DNA of 64,000 nt from Balneolia bacterium (GTDB taxonomy: Bacteria; Bacteroidota; Rhodothermia; Balneolales; Cyclonatronaceae), in the NCBI GenBank assembly GCA_022565795.1, contig JAIUMA010000010.1, positions 1 to 64,000 of the forward strand. The letters are read 5' to 3'. Shown here one piece after another: positions 18,913 through 28,675 of this stretch. The notes below the pieces were generated by a model. It worked only from the letters and a program-made list of their open reading frames with translations, was not told the DNA's origin and did not search any database. The translations under genes and the position numbers were made by a program. Each line of letters starts with the position of its first letter. The stretch's first letter is position 1.

Positions 18913-20355
18913 ATGAATTACGACTATGATTTAATCATTATCGGCAGCGGTCCGGCGGGATTTTCAGCCGCGATGCAGTCAACCAAGTTTGGCAAAAAGG
19001 TACTTTTGGTTGAAGCCGATGAAAAACATCTTGGCGGCGCATGGATCAATGCCGGCACCGTACCAAGTAAAGCGCTCCGTGAAGCGGCAGCATCAATCCA
19101 CAAGTATAACCTTCTTTTTAGCGAAAACGACAACAAGAAAGTCTATCACCGCTACAAAATGTCTGAACTGCTCCGGTTCAAAGACAAAGTGGTAAACTAC
19201 GAGAACAGCGAGGTTAAACGAAACCTCATCAAAAACGAAGTTCATACAGCACGCGGTTTTGGCAAGCTTAGCGATCCGCACACGGTTGAAGTTGCCGACC
19301 ATCTTGGTAAAGTAAAGAAATACTCATCCAGGTATATTTTGGTTGCTACCGGCTCCACTGCCCAAAAGCCAACCACGTTTGAAATCGATAATAAAATCGT
19401 TGTCGATAATCAGAGTTTAGTAACCATGAGTCACGTTCCCCGCAGACTTGTGATTATTGGTGGCGGAGTTAATGCCATTGAATATGCAACTATATTTGCA
19501 GCCCTCGGAACTAAAGTAAATATGCTTAGCTCCCGGGAAGACTATTTACCATTCCTGGACTCTGAGATAAAAACTGAGCTCAACCGTATGCTCGAGCGCC
19601 ACAGACTCATTATTCACACCGGCGTACATGTGGATGGCGTAGCGTTAAACCCTCTCCGCAACTGTACCGAAGTGAAATTTCACGATATTGAGACCAAAGA
19701 GCCTCGAGTAATCGAAACCGAGCAGGTGATTCATTTTGGCATTCGAATGCCAAACAGCACTGGTCTCGGACTTGAAGAGCTGGGAATCAAAACAGATGAG
19801 AAAGGCTATGTTGAGGTCAACGACCATTACCAGACCAGCGTCGAGTCGGTCTATGCAGCGGGTGATATTGTTGGCTTTCCCGGTCTGGCTTCGGCCTCTT
19901 TCACGCAGGGTCGTATTGCCTGTCGCCACATGGTCGGCAAGGACGACATCAAGCTTACAGGTGCCCACCCGTTTGGAATATACTCCATTCCGGAAATTTC
20001 CAGCATCGGTATCACCGAGGATGAAGCGAAAGCGACTGGTGTTAACTACGCCATCGGCCGTGCCTACTACAAAGAGCTCACCAAATCGTCAGTTAGCAAC
20101 ACCGATATCGGCATTCTCAAGCTCATTATTGACCCGGAGAGCATGCTACTTCTTGGTGTACACATCATTGGCGAAAGCGCATGCGATATTATTCATATCG
20201 GCCAGTCTATGATGAAAAATAAAGTGCCCGTAAACTACCTGATAGATAACATTCTGAACTATCCTACCTTCAGTGAAGCCTATCGCGTGGCTGCCTTCAA
20301 CGCTATCAACCGTGTTAATAAGAGCGGTCTGAAGTACAAGCAGGAAAACAGCTAG
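18913..20355 (+). CDS. sthA: SthA-like soluble pyridine nucleotide transhydrogenase
   Basis: The 480-residue flavoprotein belongs to the pyridine nucleotide-disulfide oxidoreductase family. It has an FAD motif IGSGPAG (11-17), an NAD(P) motif IIGGGVNAIEYA near 178, a YAAGDIVGFPGLASAS FAD block and a C-terminal dimerisation domain (GVHIIGESACDIIHIG). The region that carries the redox disulfide in lipoamide dehydrogenase reads GGAWINAGTVPSKALR, so both active-site cysteines are absent. Loss of the disulfide is a feature of Si-specific NAD(P)+ transhydrogenase SthA, which passes hydride between NADPH and NAD+; SthA of E. coli keeps one cysteine here. The transhydrogenase call is therefore likely but not certain. 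Confidence 0.8.
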   Translation: MNYDYDLIIIGSGPAGFSAAMQSTKFGKKVLLVEADEKHLGGAWINAGTVPSKALREAAASIHKYNLLFSENDNKKVYHRYKMSELLRFKDKVVNYENSEVKRNLIKNEVHTARGFGKLSDPHTVEVADHLGKVKKYSSRYILVATGSTAQKPTTFEIDNKIVVDNQSLVTMSHVPRRLVIIGGGVNAIEYATIFAALGTKVNMLSSREDYLPFLDSEIKTELNRMLERHRLIIHTGVHVDGVALNPLRNCTEVKFHDIETKEPRVIETEQVIHFGIRMPNSTGLGLEELGIKTDEKGYVEVNDHYQTSVESVYAAGDIVGFPGLASASFTQGRIACRHMVGKDDIKLTGAHPFGIYSIPEISSIGITEDEAKATGVNYAIGRAYYKELTKSSVSNTDIGILKLIIDPESMLLLGVHIIGESACDIIHIGQSMMKNKVPVNYLIDNILNYPTFSEAYRVAAFNAINRVNKSGLKYKQENS

Positions 20356-20379
20356 TATTGTTTTCTATACCCGGATTCC

Positions 20380-20389
20380 GGGTGATGGC
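20380..20389 (-). repeat. GCCATCACCC word, intergenic copy
   Basis: An exact minus-strand copy of the recurrent 10-base word lies between the sthA stop and its terminator. Confidence 0.7.
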
Positions 20390-20398
20390 ACCATAAAT

Positions 20399-20438
20399 TA
20401 AAACGGGCGTCTGCCTTTAAGCGGACGCCCGTTTTTTT
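20399..20438. terminator. Terminator between sthA and the DUF429 gene
   Basis: ACGGGCGTCTGC pairs with GCGGACGCCCGT (one G-U pair) across CTTTAA. Seven T residues follow on the plus strand and a short T-run occurs on the minus strand, so it can serve both convergent genes. Confidence 0.9.
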
Positions 20439-21159
20439 ATACAAAATGAATGGCCATTGGAATACCCTTTCCGTCGACCTCCGGTGGCAGAGGCAGGGTC
20501 CGAATAGGGCGATGCGGTGTCTGTGCCGACATTATTGCCAGAATGAAAGCATCCAGGATGTCATCATCCTTCACCTCTTTCTTAAGGTATTCCGCTCTGA
20601 TACTGGAATAGAGCGCTTCAACTCGCTTATCGGCTCGCTTTAAAAGAGTGAAGCGCTGTTCAGAGCCTTCATCTGTTTTCTTCTTAGCCAGAGGCTCCCC
20701 GCCCCGGTTCAGCTTTTTAAACAACAACTCAGGATGACTCTCATGCACGCTGGATAGCAGCGAAGGGTTTTCCTGCAGAATATCATCTACCTGCCGTATT
20801 TTCGGCATGATGTTCCAGGCCTGCTTGCTGAATCTTTTTCCGGTTTTTGCCTCGTTTATATCACACGCGGCTTTGTAGTCATTCACAAGAAATGCAGCGC
20901 GAACAGGCGGACCAAAAACCGATGAGCTGTACGAACTGCCCAGCACCCGACGCAGCAGAAAGTCACACATTCGAACCGGCTTGTCCTCACTCAGTCCAAT
21001 CGGTACATCTATAAATGTGCAGTCGTTTTTTGTGAGGTAATCGGTCAGCTCTTGCGAGGTTCTGAGCAAATCGTAAGTAGCGCGGCCCCGGTCGAGTGAA
21101 ATGGCCAGCCAGCCAGCTTTACAGCCGTCAATCCCGGCGGTTTTCAATGTTGAATTCAT
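20437..21159 (-). CDS. DUF429-family protein
   Basis: About 240 residues from the ATG at 21159 (MNSTLKTAGIDGCKAGW); an in-frame start 16 codons upstream would add a charged, poorly conserved tail and is less likely. The family signature is visible: GIDGCKAGWLA at the N-terminus, FIDVPIGL with a conserved Asp, then RMCDFLLRRVLG and a C-terminal DDILDAFILAIMSA helix. DUF429 is an RNase-H-like-fold family often called predicted nuclease, with acidic residues in nuclease-like positions, but no biochemical function is established. It is convergent with sthA and reads in the same direction as aspS, 111 bases further upstream. Confidence 0.85.
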   Translation of the reverse strand: MNSTLKTAGIDGCKAGWLAISLDRGRATYDLLRTSQELTDYLTKNDCTFIDVPIGLSEDKPVRMCDFLLRRVLGSSYSSSVFGPPVRAAFLVNDYKAACDINEAKTGKRFSKQAWNIMPKIRQVDDILQENPSLLSSVHESHPELLFKKLNRGGEPLAKKKTDEGSEQRFTLLKRADKRVEALYSSIRAEYLKKEVKDDDILDAFILAIMSAQTPHRPIRTLPLPPEVDGKGIPMAIHFV

Positions 21160-21270
21160 GGTATCAATATCATAAAAAACGGCTTTGGCATCCGGCTTCC
21201 TTTTCAAAGCTGATACACAAAGCCGTTACGTTCTGTTCAAAAAATGATGAATCCCTGATTTGATTCAGGA

Positions 21271-23046
21271 CTACTTCACAATTGGCTTCAGCTGAATATA
21301 AAGCTCATCGAGCTGGTCTTTATCGACTGAATCCGGGCTGTTGTCCATTGTACTTTGGGCACGCTGGTTTTTCGGGAATGCAATAACATCACGCAGACTT
21401 TTTGCACCGGCGAGCAGCATCACAATACGGTCAAGACCAAAGGCGATACCACCATGTGGCGGAGCTCCGTACTGGAACGCGTCGAGCAGGAATCCGAACT
21501 TCTCACGGGCTTCTGCCTCATCGATACCTAATGACTTAAACATAGTCTTCTGAAGCTCAAAATCGTGGATACGAATAGAACCACCGCCAATCTCGCTGCC
21601 GTTCATTACCAGATCGTATGCTCTGGCGCGAACTTCGCCGGTCGCTGACTCCATCTTGTCTACATCTTCCGGACGGGGCGATGTAAACGGGTGATGCATG
21701 GCGTAGTAACGGCCGTCATCTTCGTTAAACTCAAACAGCGGGAAGTCCGTAACCCAGAGAAAATGCGTTTTGGACTCATCGATCATTTCGTACTCTTTGG
21801 CAAACATCAGTCTCAAATCGCCCAGCTGATGGTAGACCAATGGTGCTTTTCCGGCAAGAATGAGCACAAGATCTCCCGTTTCAGCGCCGGCTGCTTCCAC
21901 CATCTTACTGGTTGTATCTTCGCTCACAAATTTTGAGACCGACGAGTACAGCTCGTCCTCATTGTTTTTGATATATATAAGTCCGCCCGCACCGATTTCC
22001 TGCTGAACGCGCTTAGTGAGGCGATCCATCACCCCGCGACCAAGATTTCCAAAGCCCGGAGCCACGAATCCCACAACTTTACCGCCTTCAGCTACGGTTT
22101 TGGAAAATACGCGGAACTCAGAGTCAGCCACGATTGGCGACAGGTCTTTGAATTTCATATCAAAACGGGTATCCGGTTTGTCGCTGCCGTACGTTTCAAT
22201 AGCCTGTTGGTAGCTCATGCGCGGGAATGGAGCTTCGATCTCTTTACCAGTCGTCTCTCGCAGCATACGGACCATAAGCCCTTCGGCCATTTCGTAGATT
22301 GACTCTTCATCCACGAACGACATCTCTACGTCAATTTGCGTAAACTCCGGCTGACGATCGGCGCGAAGGTCTTCATCGCGGAAACACTTTACAATCTGGA
22401 AGTAGCGATCCATTCCGGAAATCATCAGCGTTTGCTTATAAATCTGAGGGCTCTGCGGTAGCGCATAAAACTTGCCCGGATTCACGCGGCTTGGCACCAG
22501 ATAATCGCGGGCACCTTCCGGCGTGGAGCGCATCAGTACAGGGGTTTCCACCTCGGCAAACTCAAGCTCGTTAAAATAATCACGGGTGCTTTTGTACACT
22601 GCCGAGCGCAGCATCAGATTGTTTTGAAGCGGTTTTCTACGAAGATCCAGATACCTGTTTTTGAGGCGAACCTCTTCGTTTGTCTGGATATCATCCTTAA
22701 TTTCAAACGGAGGTGTCTTCGCTCTGGAATAAATATGAAGGCTTTTTACCCGTACTTCGATTTCGCCCGTTTCCATATTCGGGTTGATGGTCTCTTCATC
22801 ACGTTTCCGAACCAAGCCTTTAATACCGATTACAAACTCAGACCGCAGCTCATCAGCCAGCTTATGTGCTTCAGGTTCATCCTGCGGAGAAAAGACAACT
22901 TGTGTCAGCCCGTAGCGGTCACGCAAATCGATAAAAATTACACCACCCAGGTCTCGTCGTGTGTTCACCCAGCCGTTGAGGACTACTTCTTCATTTTCGT
23001 GATTTTGATTTAGTTCACCACATGTATGCGTGCGCTTTAACAACAT
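21271..23046 (-). CDS. aspS: Aspartyl-tRNA synthetase
   Basis: The 591-residue protein is a bacterial-type class II aspartyl-tRNA synthetase. An OB-fold anticodon-binding domain (about 1-110, with GWVNTRRDLGG) leads into the catalytic core. Motif 2 is FRDEDLRADRQPEFTQ and motif 3 is GIAFGLDRIVMLLAG near the C-terminus. The GAD insertion domain typical of bacterial enzymes occupies about 290-420. The length is normal. Whether it also charges tRNA-Asn cannot be told from the sequence by eye. Confidence 0.97.
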   Translation of the reverse strand: MLLKRTHTCGELNQNHENEEVVLNGWVNTRRDLGGVIFIDLRDRYGLTQVVFSPQDEPEAHKLADELRSEFVIGIKGLVRKRDEETINPNMETGEIEVRVKSLHIYSRAKTPPFEIKDDIQTNEEVRLKNRYLDLRRKPLQNNLMLRSAVYKSTRDYFNELEFAEVETPVLMRSTPEGARDYLVPSRVNPGKFYALPQSPQIYKQTLMISGMDRYFQIVKCFRDEDLRADRQPEFTQIDVEMSFVDEESIYEMAEGLMVRMLRETTGKEIEAPFPRMSYQQAIETYGSDKPDTRFDMKFKDLSPIVADSEFRVFSKTVAEGGKVVGFVAPGFGNLGRGVMDRLTKRVQQEIGAGGLIYIKNNEDELYSSVSKFVSEDTTSKMVEAAGAETGDLVLILAGKAPLVYHQLGDLRLMFAKEYEMIDESKTHFLWVTDFPLFEFNEDDGRYYAMHHPFTSPRPEDVDKMESATGEVRARAYDLVMNGSEIGGGSIRIHDFELQKTMFKSLGIDEAEAREKFGFLLDAFQYGAPPHGGIAFGLDRIVMLLAGAKSLRDVIAFPKNQRAQSTMDNSPDSVDKDQLDELYIQLKPIVK

Positions 23047-23166
23047 AAATTTATTTCTGTCTGAGAATTGCTTGTAAAATATTTTTGTTTACTCCGTAAT
23101 CGGGCAAGCCTCAAAAATAAGAAATTAACAGACTATTTCCTGTAAAGGATAGCTAATTAATAAACT

Positions 23167-23616
23167 ATGACCGATCTCTTCACAATATCTTTGCTGGTCT
23201 CCGTTGCCGCCTGTGGGTATATGACAGGGCTTGTGGTTTTTGTACATCTGGTGCACTACCCAGGCTTTTATTATGTTGATAAATCCCGTGGTCAGGCTTT
23301 TCATAACTTTCATACCACCAATACAGGCTACGCTGTTGGCCTTCCAATGATAGCCGAACTGGCCGCTGCCGTGGGTTTACTTATCTTCGCACCAGATTCA
23401 ACCATGCTCGTTTGGGCAGCCATTGCTGCTTTCTTACTACTGCTCGTTTGGCTTGAAACCGGACTGCGGGTTATCCCTGTTCACAATAGGCTCGCTGGCG
23501 GGGAAATGAAAAATGATGATACCATCTTAAAACTGGTTCAGTCAAACCGAAATCGGACATTTATCTGGAGTTTGCGTTTTCTAATATTGCTCTTTATGAT
23601 AAAATTATTACTTTAG
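23167..23616 (+). CDS. Four-helix membrane protein of unknown function
   Basis: The 149-residue protein has four predicted transmembrane helices (about 6-28, 55-76, 78-98 and 127-148). A conserved-looking polar segment, HLVHYPGFYYVDKSRGQAFHNFH, holds several histidines between helices 1 and 2 and could bind a metal or haem, but this is only inference. The layout resembles small DUF1772-type membrane proteins. It is divergent from aspS and lies 108 bases before the response regulator. No function can be assigned. Confidence 0.75.
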   Translation: MTDLFTISLLVSVAACGYMTGLVVFVHLVHYPGFYYVDKSRGQAFHNFHTTNTGYAVGLPMIAELAAAVGLLIFAPDSTMLVWAAIAAFLLLLVWLETGLRVIPVHNRLAGGEMKNDDTILKLVQSNRNRTFIWSLRFLILLFMIKLLL

Positions 23617-23663
23617 TCCATATAATGATTCAGCAAGAGGTCCGGTTCCTCAATATATGGACT
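23615..23663. repeat. Long dyad before the response regulator
   Basis: AGTCCATATA (23615-23624) and TATATGGACT (23654-23663) are perfect 10-bp arms. The spacer contains a second small stem GAGG/CCTC. The left arm begins inside the stop codon of the membrane-protein gene. It could be a terminator remnant or an operator for the next gene. Confidence 0.6.
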
Positions 23664-23724
23664 GAAATTTTAGATTGAACACGGCTTTTATAGGGGATTA
23701 TCAATACAAAGGAGTTTTAAGCGA

Positions 23725-24363
23725 ATGGAAGACATTCGAATATTAGTTGCAGACGACCACAGTGTTGTTCGGTACGGGTTAACCACTATACTCAATAGTG
23801 TGGCCAACATCACGGTCGTTGCGGAAGCATCAAGCGGGGCGGACGCATTCGAGCTTTATAAAGCACAGCGTCCGGACATTTGCTTTCTGGACATTACTAT
23901 GCCTGATTTAGACGGAATCGAAACCTGTAAATCTATTCTGGAATTTGACCCGAACGCAAAAGTCATAATCATGACCATCCACCTCAGTAAAGATTACCTT
24001 AACAAAGTGCTTGCCGCAGGTGCCCATGGTTATATGCTTAAGAATTCCTCCAAACAGGAGATTTTGGAAAACATCCAAAAGGTGATGGATGGCGAGCGGG
24101 TGTTCAGTAAGGCCGTGTCCGAGCTGATGGCTAAAAGCTTTATGGACACGCACGACTCAGGCAACATCGGCAACCTGCTTACCAAGCGTGAAAAAGAGAT
24201 TCTCAGGTATATTACCGACGGACAAACAAATCAAGCTATAGCCGAGCAGCTTTTCATAAGTCCGAGGACTGTGGAAACGCACCGGGCCAACCTAATGCAG
24301 AAGCTTCAGGTAAAAAATACGGCCGCTTTGGTCCGCAAGGTTTTACGCGAAAACATTTTATAA
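23725..24363 (+). CDS. NarL/FixJ-type response regulator (orphan)
   Basis: The 212-residue protein has a receiver domain (1-120) with acidic pocket Asp10-Asp11, phosphoacceptor Asp56 (FLDITMPDLDG) and a conserved Lys in GYMLKNSS. It ends with a LuxR-type helix-turn-helix (about 148-205: LTKREKEILRYI, IAEQLFISPRTVETHRANLMQKL). It should bind DNA when phosphorylated. No histidine kinase gene is next to it. A strong AAAGGAG Shine-Dalgarno site lies about ten bases upstream of the start, exceptional in this window. The gene is flanked by two unusual dyads, which could be autoregulatory sites. Confidence 0.93.
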   Translation: MEDIRILVADDHSVVRYGLTTILNSVANITVVAEASSGADAFELYKAQRPDICFLDITMPDLDGIETCKSILEFDPNAKVIIMTIHLSKDYLNKVLAAGAHGYMLKNSSKQEILENIQKVMDGERVFSKAVSELMAKSFMDTHDSGNIGNLLTKREKEILRYITDGQTNQAIAEQLFISPRTVETHRANLMQKLQVKNTAALVRKVLRENIL

Positions 24364-24394
24364 ATTTTATACGTATTTATACGTATAAAATTTA
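24361..24394. repeat. AT-rich 15-bp perfect palindrome starting at the stop codon
   Basis: The arms 24361-24375 and 24380-24394 are perfect reverse complements around a TTTA spacer, with TATACGTA-type cores. The left arm begins with the TAA stop of the response regulator. A third partial copy, TTTACGTGTATAAA, overlaps the right end. The low GC makes it a poor terminator; a protein-binding site is possible. Confidence 0.8.
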
Positions 24395-24480
24395 CGTGTA
24401 TAAACTTATTGTTCACAGCATCTATTAGTGATAAATTGAAGTATACAAATGGGGTAATAGCCGTCTGTAGATGATAAATT

Positions 24481-24519
24481 AAACGCCTTGGCCTGAACAG
24501 CTGAGGCGTTTTTTTTTAC
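24481..24519 (+). terminator. Terminator of the response-regulator gene
   Basis: AAACGCCT and AGGCGTTT pair around a 15-base loop and are followed by a run of T residues on the plus strand. Confidence 0.85.
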
Positions 24520-24550
24520 TAAAAATTCAGTGGCATTGCATTACAATTTT

Positions 24551-24592
24551 CGGGCAAAATAAAAGAGCCCGGCATTTCCACACCGGGCTCCT
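24551..24592 (-). terminator. Terminator of nrdJ
   Basis: GAGCCCGG (24565-24572) and CCGGGCTC (24583-24590) pair. On the minus strand the stem is followed by TTTTATTTTG, about 75 bases after the nrdJ stop. Confidence 0.85.
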
Positions 24593-24664
24593 CATGTTCC
24601 AAGCATTAAGGTCAATTAATGAAGGAAGTAGCTTTTTAGCATGCGATCTGCATGATTGGAGCAA

Positions 24665-27600
24665 TCAAGAACAACCACTTGTTGCCCCGCAGGTTTCGCA
24701 TTTCAAACAGGTCCCGTTACGGACCATAGTCATACTGCCGCAGTCACCGCAAATATCTCCGGTATACCCCATGCTGCGGGCACGCTTATATTTCACCATG
24801 AATTTACTTTCACCCTTCACCGTGCTGCCTGCTGAACCTGCATCAACTACAGGTTCGGGAGCGCTAGCTTCTTCTGCACGATTTTCAACAGGTTCTACGT
24901 TTCCGTTTAGCTCGTTATCGGATGGACCACTTTCGCCCTCAGGACGCAGCGTACGGGACAGGATCGCCTCAGGGCCTACATGTGCCAGGTCGTCACGGTC
25001 CATGTAGGTAACCGCAAGCTCACGGAAGATGTAGTCGATCACGGAAGTCGTCATTTTGATATGCGGATTGCCCGTTACCATACCACTCGGCTCGAACTTG
25101 GTGAATACAAAAGCATCAACAAATTCATCCAGCGGCACACCGTGCTGGAGGCCGAGCGAGATTGAAATCGCAAAGCAGTTCAGCAGGCTTCGGAAAGCAG
25201 CCCCTTCCTTATGCATATCGATGAAGATTTCACCAATTTGACCGTTGTCGTATTCGCCGGTACGCAGGTACACGCTTTGTCCGCCAATCTTACACTTCTG
25301 CGTATATCCGCCCCTGCGATTTGGCAAACGCTGACGCCCGGAGACATACTTATGTATGATTCGCTCGGCAGTTTTCACTACGGCGTCCTGCGCCACGTTA
25401 TCGGTTTCACTAACGGTTTCCTCAGCCGGTGTATCATCCTCTTCCAATACCACTTCCAGGACATCTGAAGTAGAGTTTAGCGGCTGGCTTAGTTTCGACC
25501 CGTCACGATAAAGTGCGTTGGCCTTGAGCATCAGCTCCCACGACTCCATGTAAGCTTGCTTCAGCTCGTCAATTTTGGCTTCGTTCGGTAAGTTGATGGT
25601 CTTGGATATCGCCCCGGATATGAAAGGCTGTGCCGCGGCCATCATACGAATATGGCCAAGCGCAGAGATGTAGCGGGTACCAATTTTACCACACTTATTG
25701 GCGCAGTCAAAAACAGGCAGGTGCTCATCCTTAAGATGCGGAGCGCCTTCAACAGTCATCGTACCGCAGACATAGGCGTTGGCCGCATCAATTTCGGATG
25801 ATTTGAAGCCAAGATGCGCAAGCATATCGAAACTCCAGTCGCTGAGCTGCTCTTCTGTTATTCCGAGTACGTCTTTGCAGAAGTCTTCACCGAGGTTCCA
25901 CTGGTTGAAGGCGAACTTAATCTCAAATGCACCCGGAAGTGCTTGTTCAACAGCCGCGATTTTCTCATCGTTAAATCCCAGTGCTTTGAGCTTCTCATGG
26001 TTGATACCCGGGCAACCCTTGAATGTACCGTAGCCTTTGGCATACTTAACGATATCATCGATCTCTGCTGCCGAGTAGCCAAGCTTATCAAGCGCAGCGG
26101 GAACACTCTGGTTAATAATCTTGAAGTATCCGCCGCCGGCTAGCTTCTTGAATTTCACCAGGGCGAAATCAGGCTCAATACCGGTTGTGTCACAGTCCAT
26201 CACCAGACCAATGGTGCCGGTCGGTGCAATCACCGTAACCTGCGCATTGCGATATCCGTGCTCTTCACCCATCTTGAGGGCATTATCGGAATCTTCACGC
26301 GCAGCCTTGAGCAGATACTCCGGGCAAATGTTCGCATCAATACCAAGCGGCTTAATGGTGAGGTCTTCGTACTCATCCGGCGCGGTGTTGTAGGCGGCTC
26401 TACGATGGTTGCGAATTACTTTGAGCATATGCTCTTTATTGCGCTCATAACCTTCGAAAGTGCCAAGTTCAGACGCCATTTCCGCGCTCGTTGCATAAGA
26501 ATGCATATGCATAATGGCGGTGATTGCACCGGTTAACGCAACAGCTTCATCGCTGTCGTAAGGAATACCCTGTATCATCAGCAGAGAACCGATATTGGCA
26601 TAGCCAAGACCGAGCGTTCTGAATTTATACGAAAGCTCCGCAATTTCTTTTGAAGGGAACTGAGCCATCAATACCGAAATCTCAAGGGTGATGGTCCACA
26701 GTCGGGTTGCATAGCGGAAACCCTCTACATCGAAGGTGCCGGTTTTAGCATCGTAGAACTTCACCAGGTTCAGCGAAGCCAGGTTACATGCCGTGTTGTC
26801 CAGAAACATATATTCCGAGCAGGGATTACTCGCGTTGATTGCGCCGTCTTCCGGGCAGGTGTGCCATTCATTTATAGTATCGTGGTACTGCGTTCCCGGA
26901 TCGGCTGAAGCCCATGCTGCGTATGCAATCTGATCCCAAAGCTCGCTTGCTTTTAAGGTTTTGCACGGTTTCGGCTCTCGGTTCTCTTTTGCAGCATTTT
27001 TCTTCTCCGTCCGGTGGTACAGATTCCACTCGCCGTCTTCCTGTACGGCCTTCATAAAGTCATTCGGAACACGCACCGAGTTGTTCGAATTCTGACCACT
27101 CACAGTGGCATACGCCTCGGAGTTCCAGTCGGTATCGTACGTTTCAAATTTGATGTCGGTGTAGCCCTGCTCAGCAAGCTGAATGATGCGCTGCACGTAG
27201 TTCATTGGCACAAACGCCTGATTGGCTTTACGGATAGCCTCAGCCAGCGCTTTGTTTCGCTTAGGGTTTCGGCTAACCTCGCCATTATAGGTACGACCTT
27301 CAATTTCTACCGGAGTGTGGCAAAGTTTGATAATCTTTTTGAGGTGGCGCTCGAGCGTCTTGGATCCGGCCACAATAGAAGCAACCTTCTCTTCTTCTTT
27401 CACCTTCCAGTTAATGTACTCTTCAATATCCGGGTGATCCAGATCGAGCGTGACCATCTTAGCGGCACGCCGGGTTGTTCCGCCAGACTTTATTGCACCG
27501 GCAGCGCGGTCACCAATTTTGAGGAAGCTCATGAGCCCGGATGACTTCCCACCCCCGCTCAGCGGCTCGTTTGCTCCGCGAATGTTGGAGAAGTTTGTTC

Positions 27601-28297
27601 CCGTGCCTGAGCCATATTTAAAAAGGCGGCCTTCACGCACCCAAAGGTCCATAATGCCACCCTCGTTAACCAGATCATCGCTGATGCTCTGAATAAAGCA
27701 TGCATGCGGCTGTGGATGCGAGTACGCATCTTCAGAACGTTTCACCTGACCGGTTTTCGGGTCGGCATAGTAGTGCCCCTGCGCCGGACCATTAACTCCG
27801 TACGCCCAGTAAAGCCCGGTGTTGAACCACTGCGGTGAGTTCGGCGCAACCATCTGCCGCGCCAGCATCAGTCTCATTTCATCGAAATAGCTGCGGGCAT
27901 CTTCCTCACTAGTGAAATAGTTATGCTTCCATCCCCAGTAGGTCCAGCAGCCGGCCAAACGATCAAAAACCTGACGACTATCTGTCTCAAGAGTGTAGCG
28001 ATCCTCTTCAGGAATATCTTTCATTGCCTTCAGGTCGGCTTCCTGTCGCTGCAGCCACTTGGGAACCCCTTTCTCAGCAACTCGTTTTAATTTCACAGGC
28101 ACGCCCGCTTTGCGGAAGTACTTTTGCGCAATGATGTCGGTGGCCACCTGACTCCACGTATTAGGTACCATCACATTTTCCAGGAGGAAAACACTGGAGC
28201 CGTCAGGGTTTTTGATTTCTGACTTTCTTGCTTCGAATGTGAGGGAGTCGTAAGGACTCTTCCAAGAGTCTTTTGTGAAGTGGCGCGTAATCTTCAT
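24665..28297 (-). CDS. nrdJ: Class II (adenosylcobalamin-dependent) ribonucleotide reductase
   Basis: The 1,210-residue protein is a vitamin-B12-dependent ribonucleotide reductase, which makes dNTPs from ribonucleotides without oxygen dependence. Core motifs are [19 protein letters not shown] with an active-site cysteine, [37 protein letters not shown] with the radical-site cysteine, and [21 protein letters not shown]. The C-terminus has a CGDCG / CLKCETCG zinc-ribbon and ends in a redox cysteine region. The length is normal for the long NrdJ type. No NrdAB or activase is nearby. The upstream region holds several DnaA-box-like sites; no cobalamin riboswitch was recognised there. Confidence 0.97.
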   Translation of the reverse strand: MKITRHFTKDSWKSPYDSLTFEARKSEIKNPDGSSVFLLENVMVPNTWSQVATDIIAQKYFRKAGVPVKLKRVAEKGVPKWLQRQEADLKAMKDIPEEDRYTLETDSRQVFDRLAGCWTYWGWKHNYFTSEEDARSYFDEMRLMLARQMVAPNSPQWFNTGLYWAYGVNGPAQGHYYADPKTGQVKRSEDAYSHPQPHACFIQSISDDLVNEGGIMDLWVREGRLFKYGSGTGTNFSNIRGANEPLSGGGKSSGLMSFLKIGDRAAGAIKSGGTTRRAAKMVTLDLDHPDIEEYINWKVKEEEKVASIVAGSKTLERHLKKIIKLCHTPVEIEGRTYNGEVSRNPKRNKALAEAIRKANQAFVPMNYVQRIIQLAEQGYTDIKFETYDTDWNSEAYATVSGQNSNNSVRVPNDFMKAVQEDGEWNLYHRTEKKNAAKENREPKPCKTLKASELWDQIAYAAWASADPGTQYHDTINEWHTCPEDGAINASNPCSEYMFLDNTACNLASLNLVKFYDAKTGTFDVEGFRYATRLWTITLEISVLMAQFPSKEIAELSYKFRTLGLGYANIGSLLMIQGIPYDSDEAVALTGAITAIMHMHSYATSAEMASELGTFEGYERNKEHMLKVIRNHRRAAYNTAPDEYEDLTIKPLGIDANICPEYLLKAAREDSDNALKMGEEHGYRNAQVTVIAPTGTIGLVMDCDTTGIEPDFALVKFKKLAGGGYFKIINQSVPAALDKLGYSAAEIDDIVKYAKGYGTFKGCPGINHEKLKALGFNDEKIAAVEQALPGAFEIKFAFNQWNLGEDFCKDVLGITEEQLSDWSFDMLAHLGFKSSEIDAANAYVCGTMTVEGAPHLKDEHLPVFDCANKCGKIGTRYISALGHIRMMAAAQPFISGAISKTINLPNEAKIDELKQAYMESWELMLKANALYRDGSKLSQPLNSTSDVLEVVLEEDDTPAEETVSETDNVAQDAVVKTAERIIHKYVSGRQRLPNRRGGYTQKCKIGGQSVYLRTGEYDNGQIGEIFIDMHKEGAAFRSLLNCFAISISLGLQHGVPLDEFVDAFVFTKFEPSGMVTGNPHIKMTTSVIDYIFRELAVTYMDRDDLAHVGPEAILSRTLRPEGESGPSDNELNGNVEPVENRAEEASAPEPVVDAGSAGSTVKGESKFMVKYKRARSMGYTGDICGDCGSMTMVRNGTCLKCETCGATSGCS

Positions 28298-28402
28298 ATG
28301 CGATGCCTGTGGTTAGATAATTGATGTGTATATATAAAAAATATATGTGGCTTTTAGCCTGATAATCAATTTAGCGCACCTCCAATTATGATTCAAAGCT
28401 AT

Positions 28403-28472
28403 TTATCAACAACTTATTCACAGAAATTGTAAAACACAGCGGTTTAATTCACGCAGGCGCAATTGTGGATAA
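28403..28472. promoter_or_regulatory. DnaA-box-like cluster upstream of nrdJ
   Basis: TTATTCACA (28414-28422) and TGTGGATAA (28464-28472, reverse strand) both fit the DnaA-box consensus TTATNCACA exactly. TTATCAACA (28403-28411) has one mismatch. They lie about 105-175 bases upstream of the nrdJ start in AT-rich DNA. In E. coli DnaA controls nrdAB through boxes at its promoter; a similar link is inferred here. The surrounding gap (28298-28752) holds no gene. Confidence 0.55.
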
Positions 28473-28666
28473 GATGTGCATATAGTGTGACGGCATCACA
28501 GCCTGCAACAGCGGGTCTACAGAACAGCCCCCTCTCAAAATCCACTTTTCATGTAAATAGCACCCAAAATCGCCTAATGTGGCTCGTTACCAGAAGCCTG
28601 CGCTTCGCTTACGCCGCCACAGTCATCAAATTACCCACGTTGATGAATTATCCATTTGCCGTGAAG

Positions 28667-28675
28667 TTATCCACA
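28667..28675 (+). promoter_or_regulatory. Perfect DnaA box
   Basis: TTATCCACA matches the strongest DnaA-box sequence exactly. It lies at the foot of the terminator of the adjacent metalloprotease gene, and a two-mismatch relative, TTATCCATT, is 19 bases to the left. Confidence 0.5.

Noticed and set aside
28298-28460. Cobalamin riboswitch or paired NrdR boxes upstream of nrdJ
   Set aside because: No B12-box sequence was found, and only a half-site-like ATAGTGT (28481-28487) resembles NrdR; the AT-rich dyad at 28325-28350 has its GTGT parts in the wrong order.
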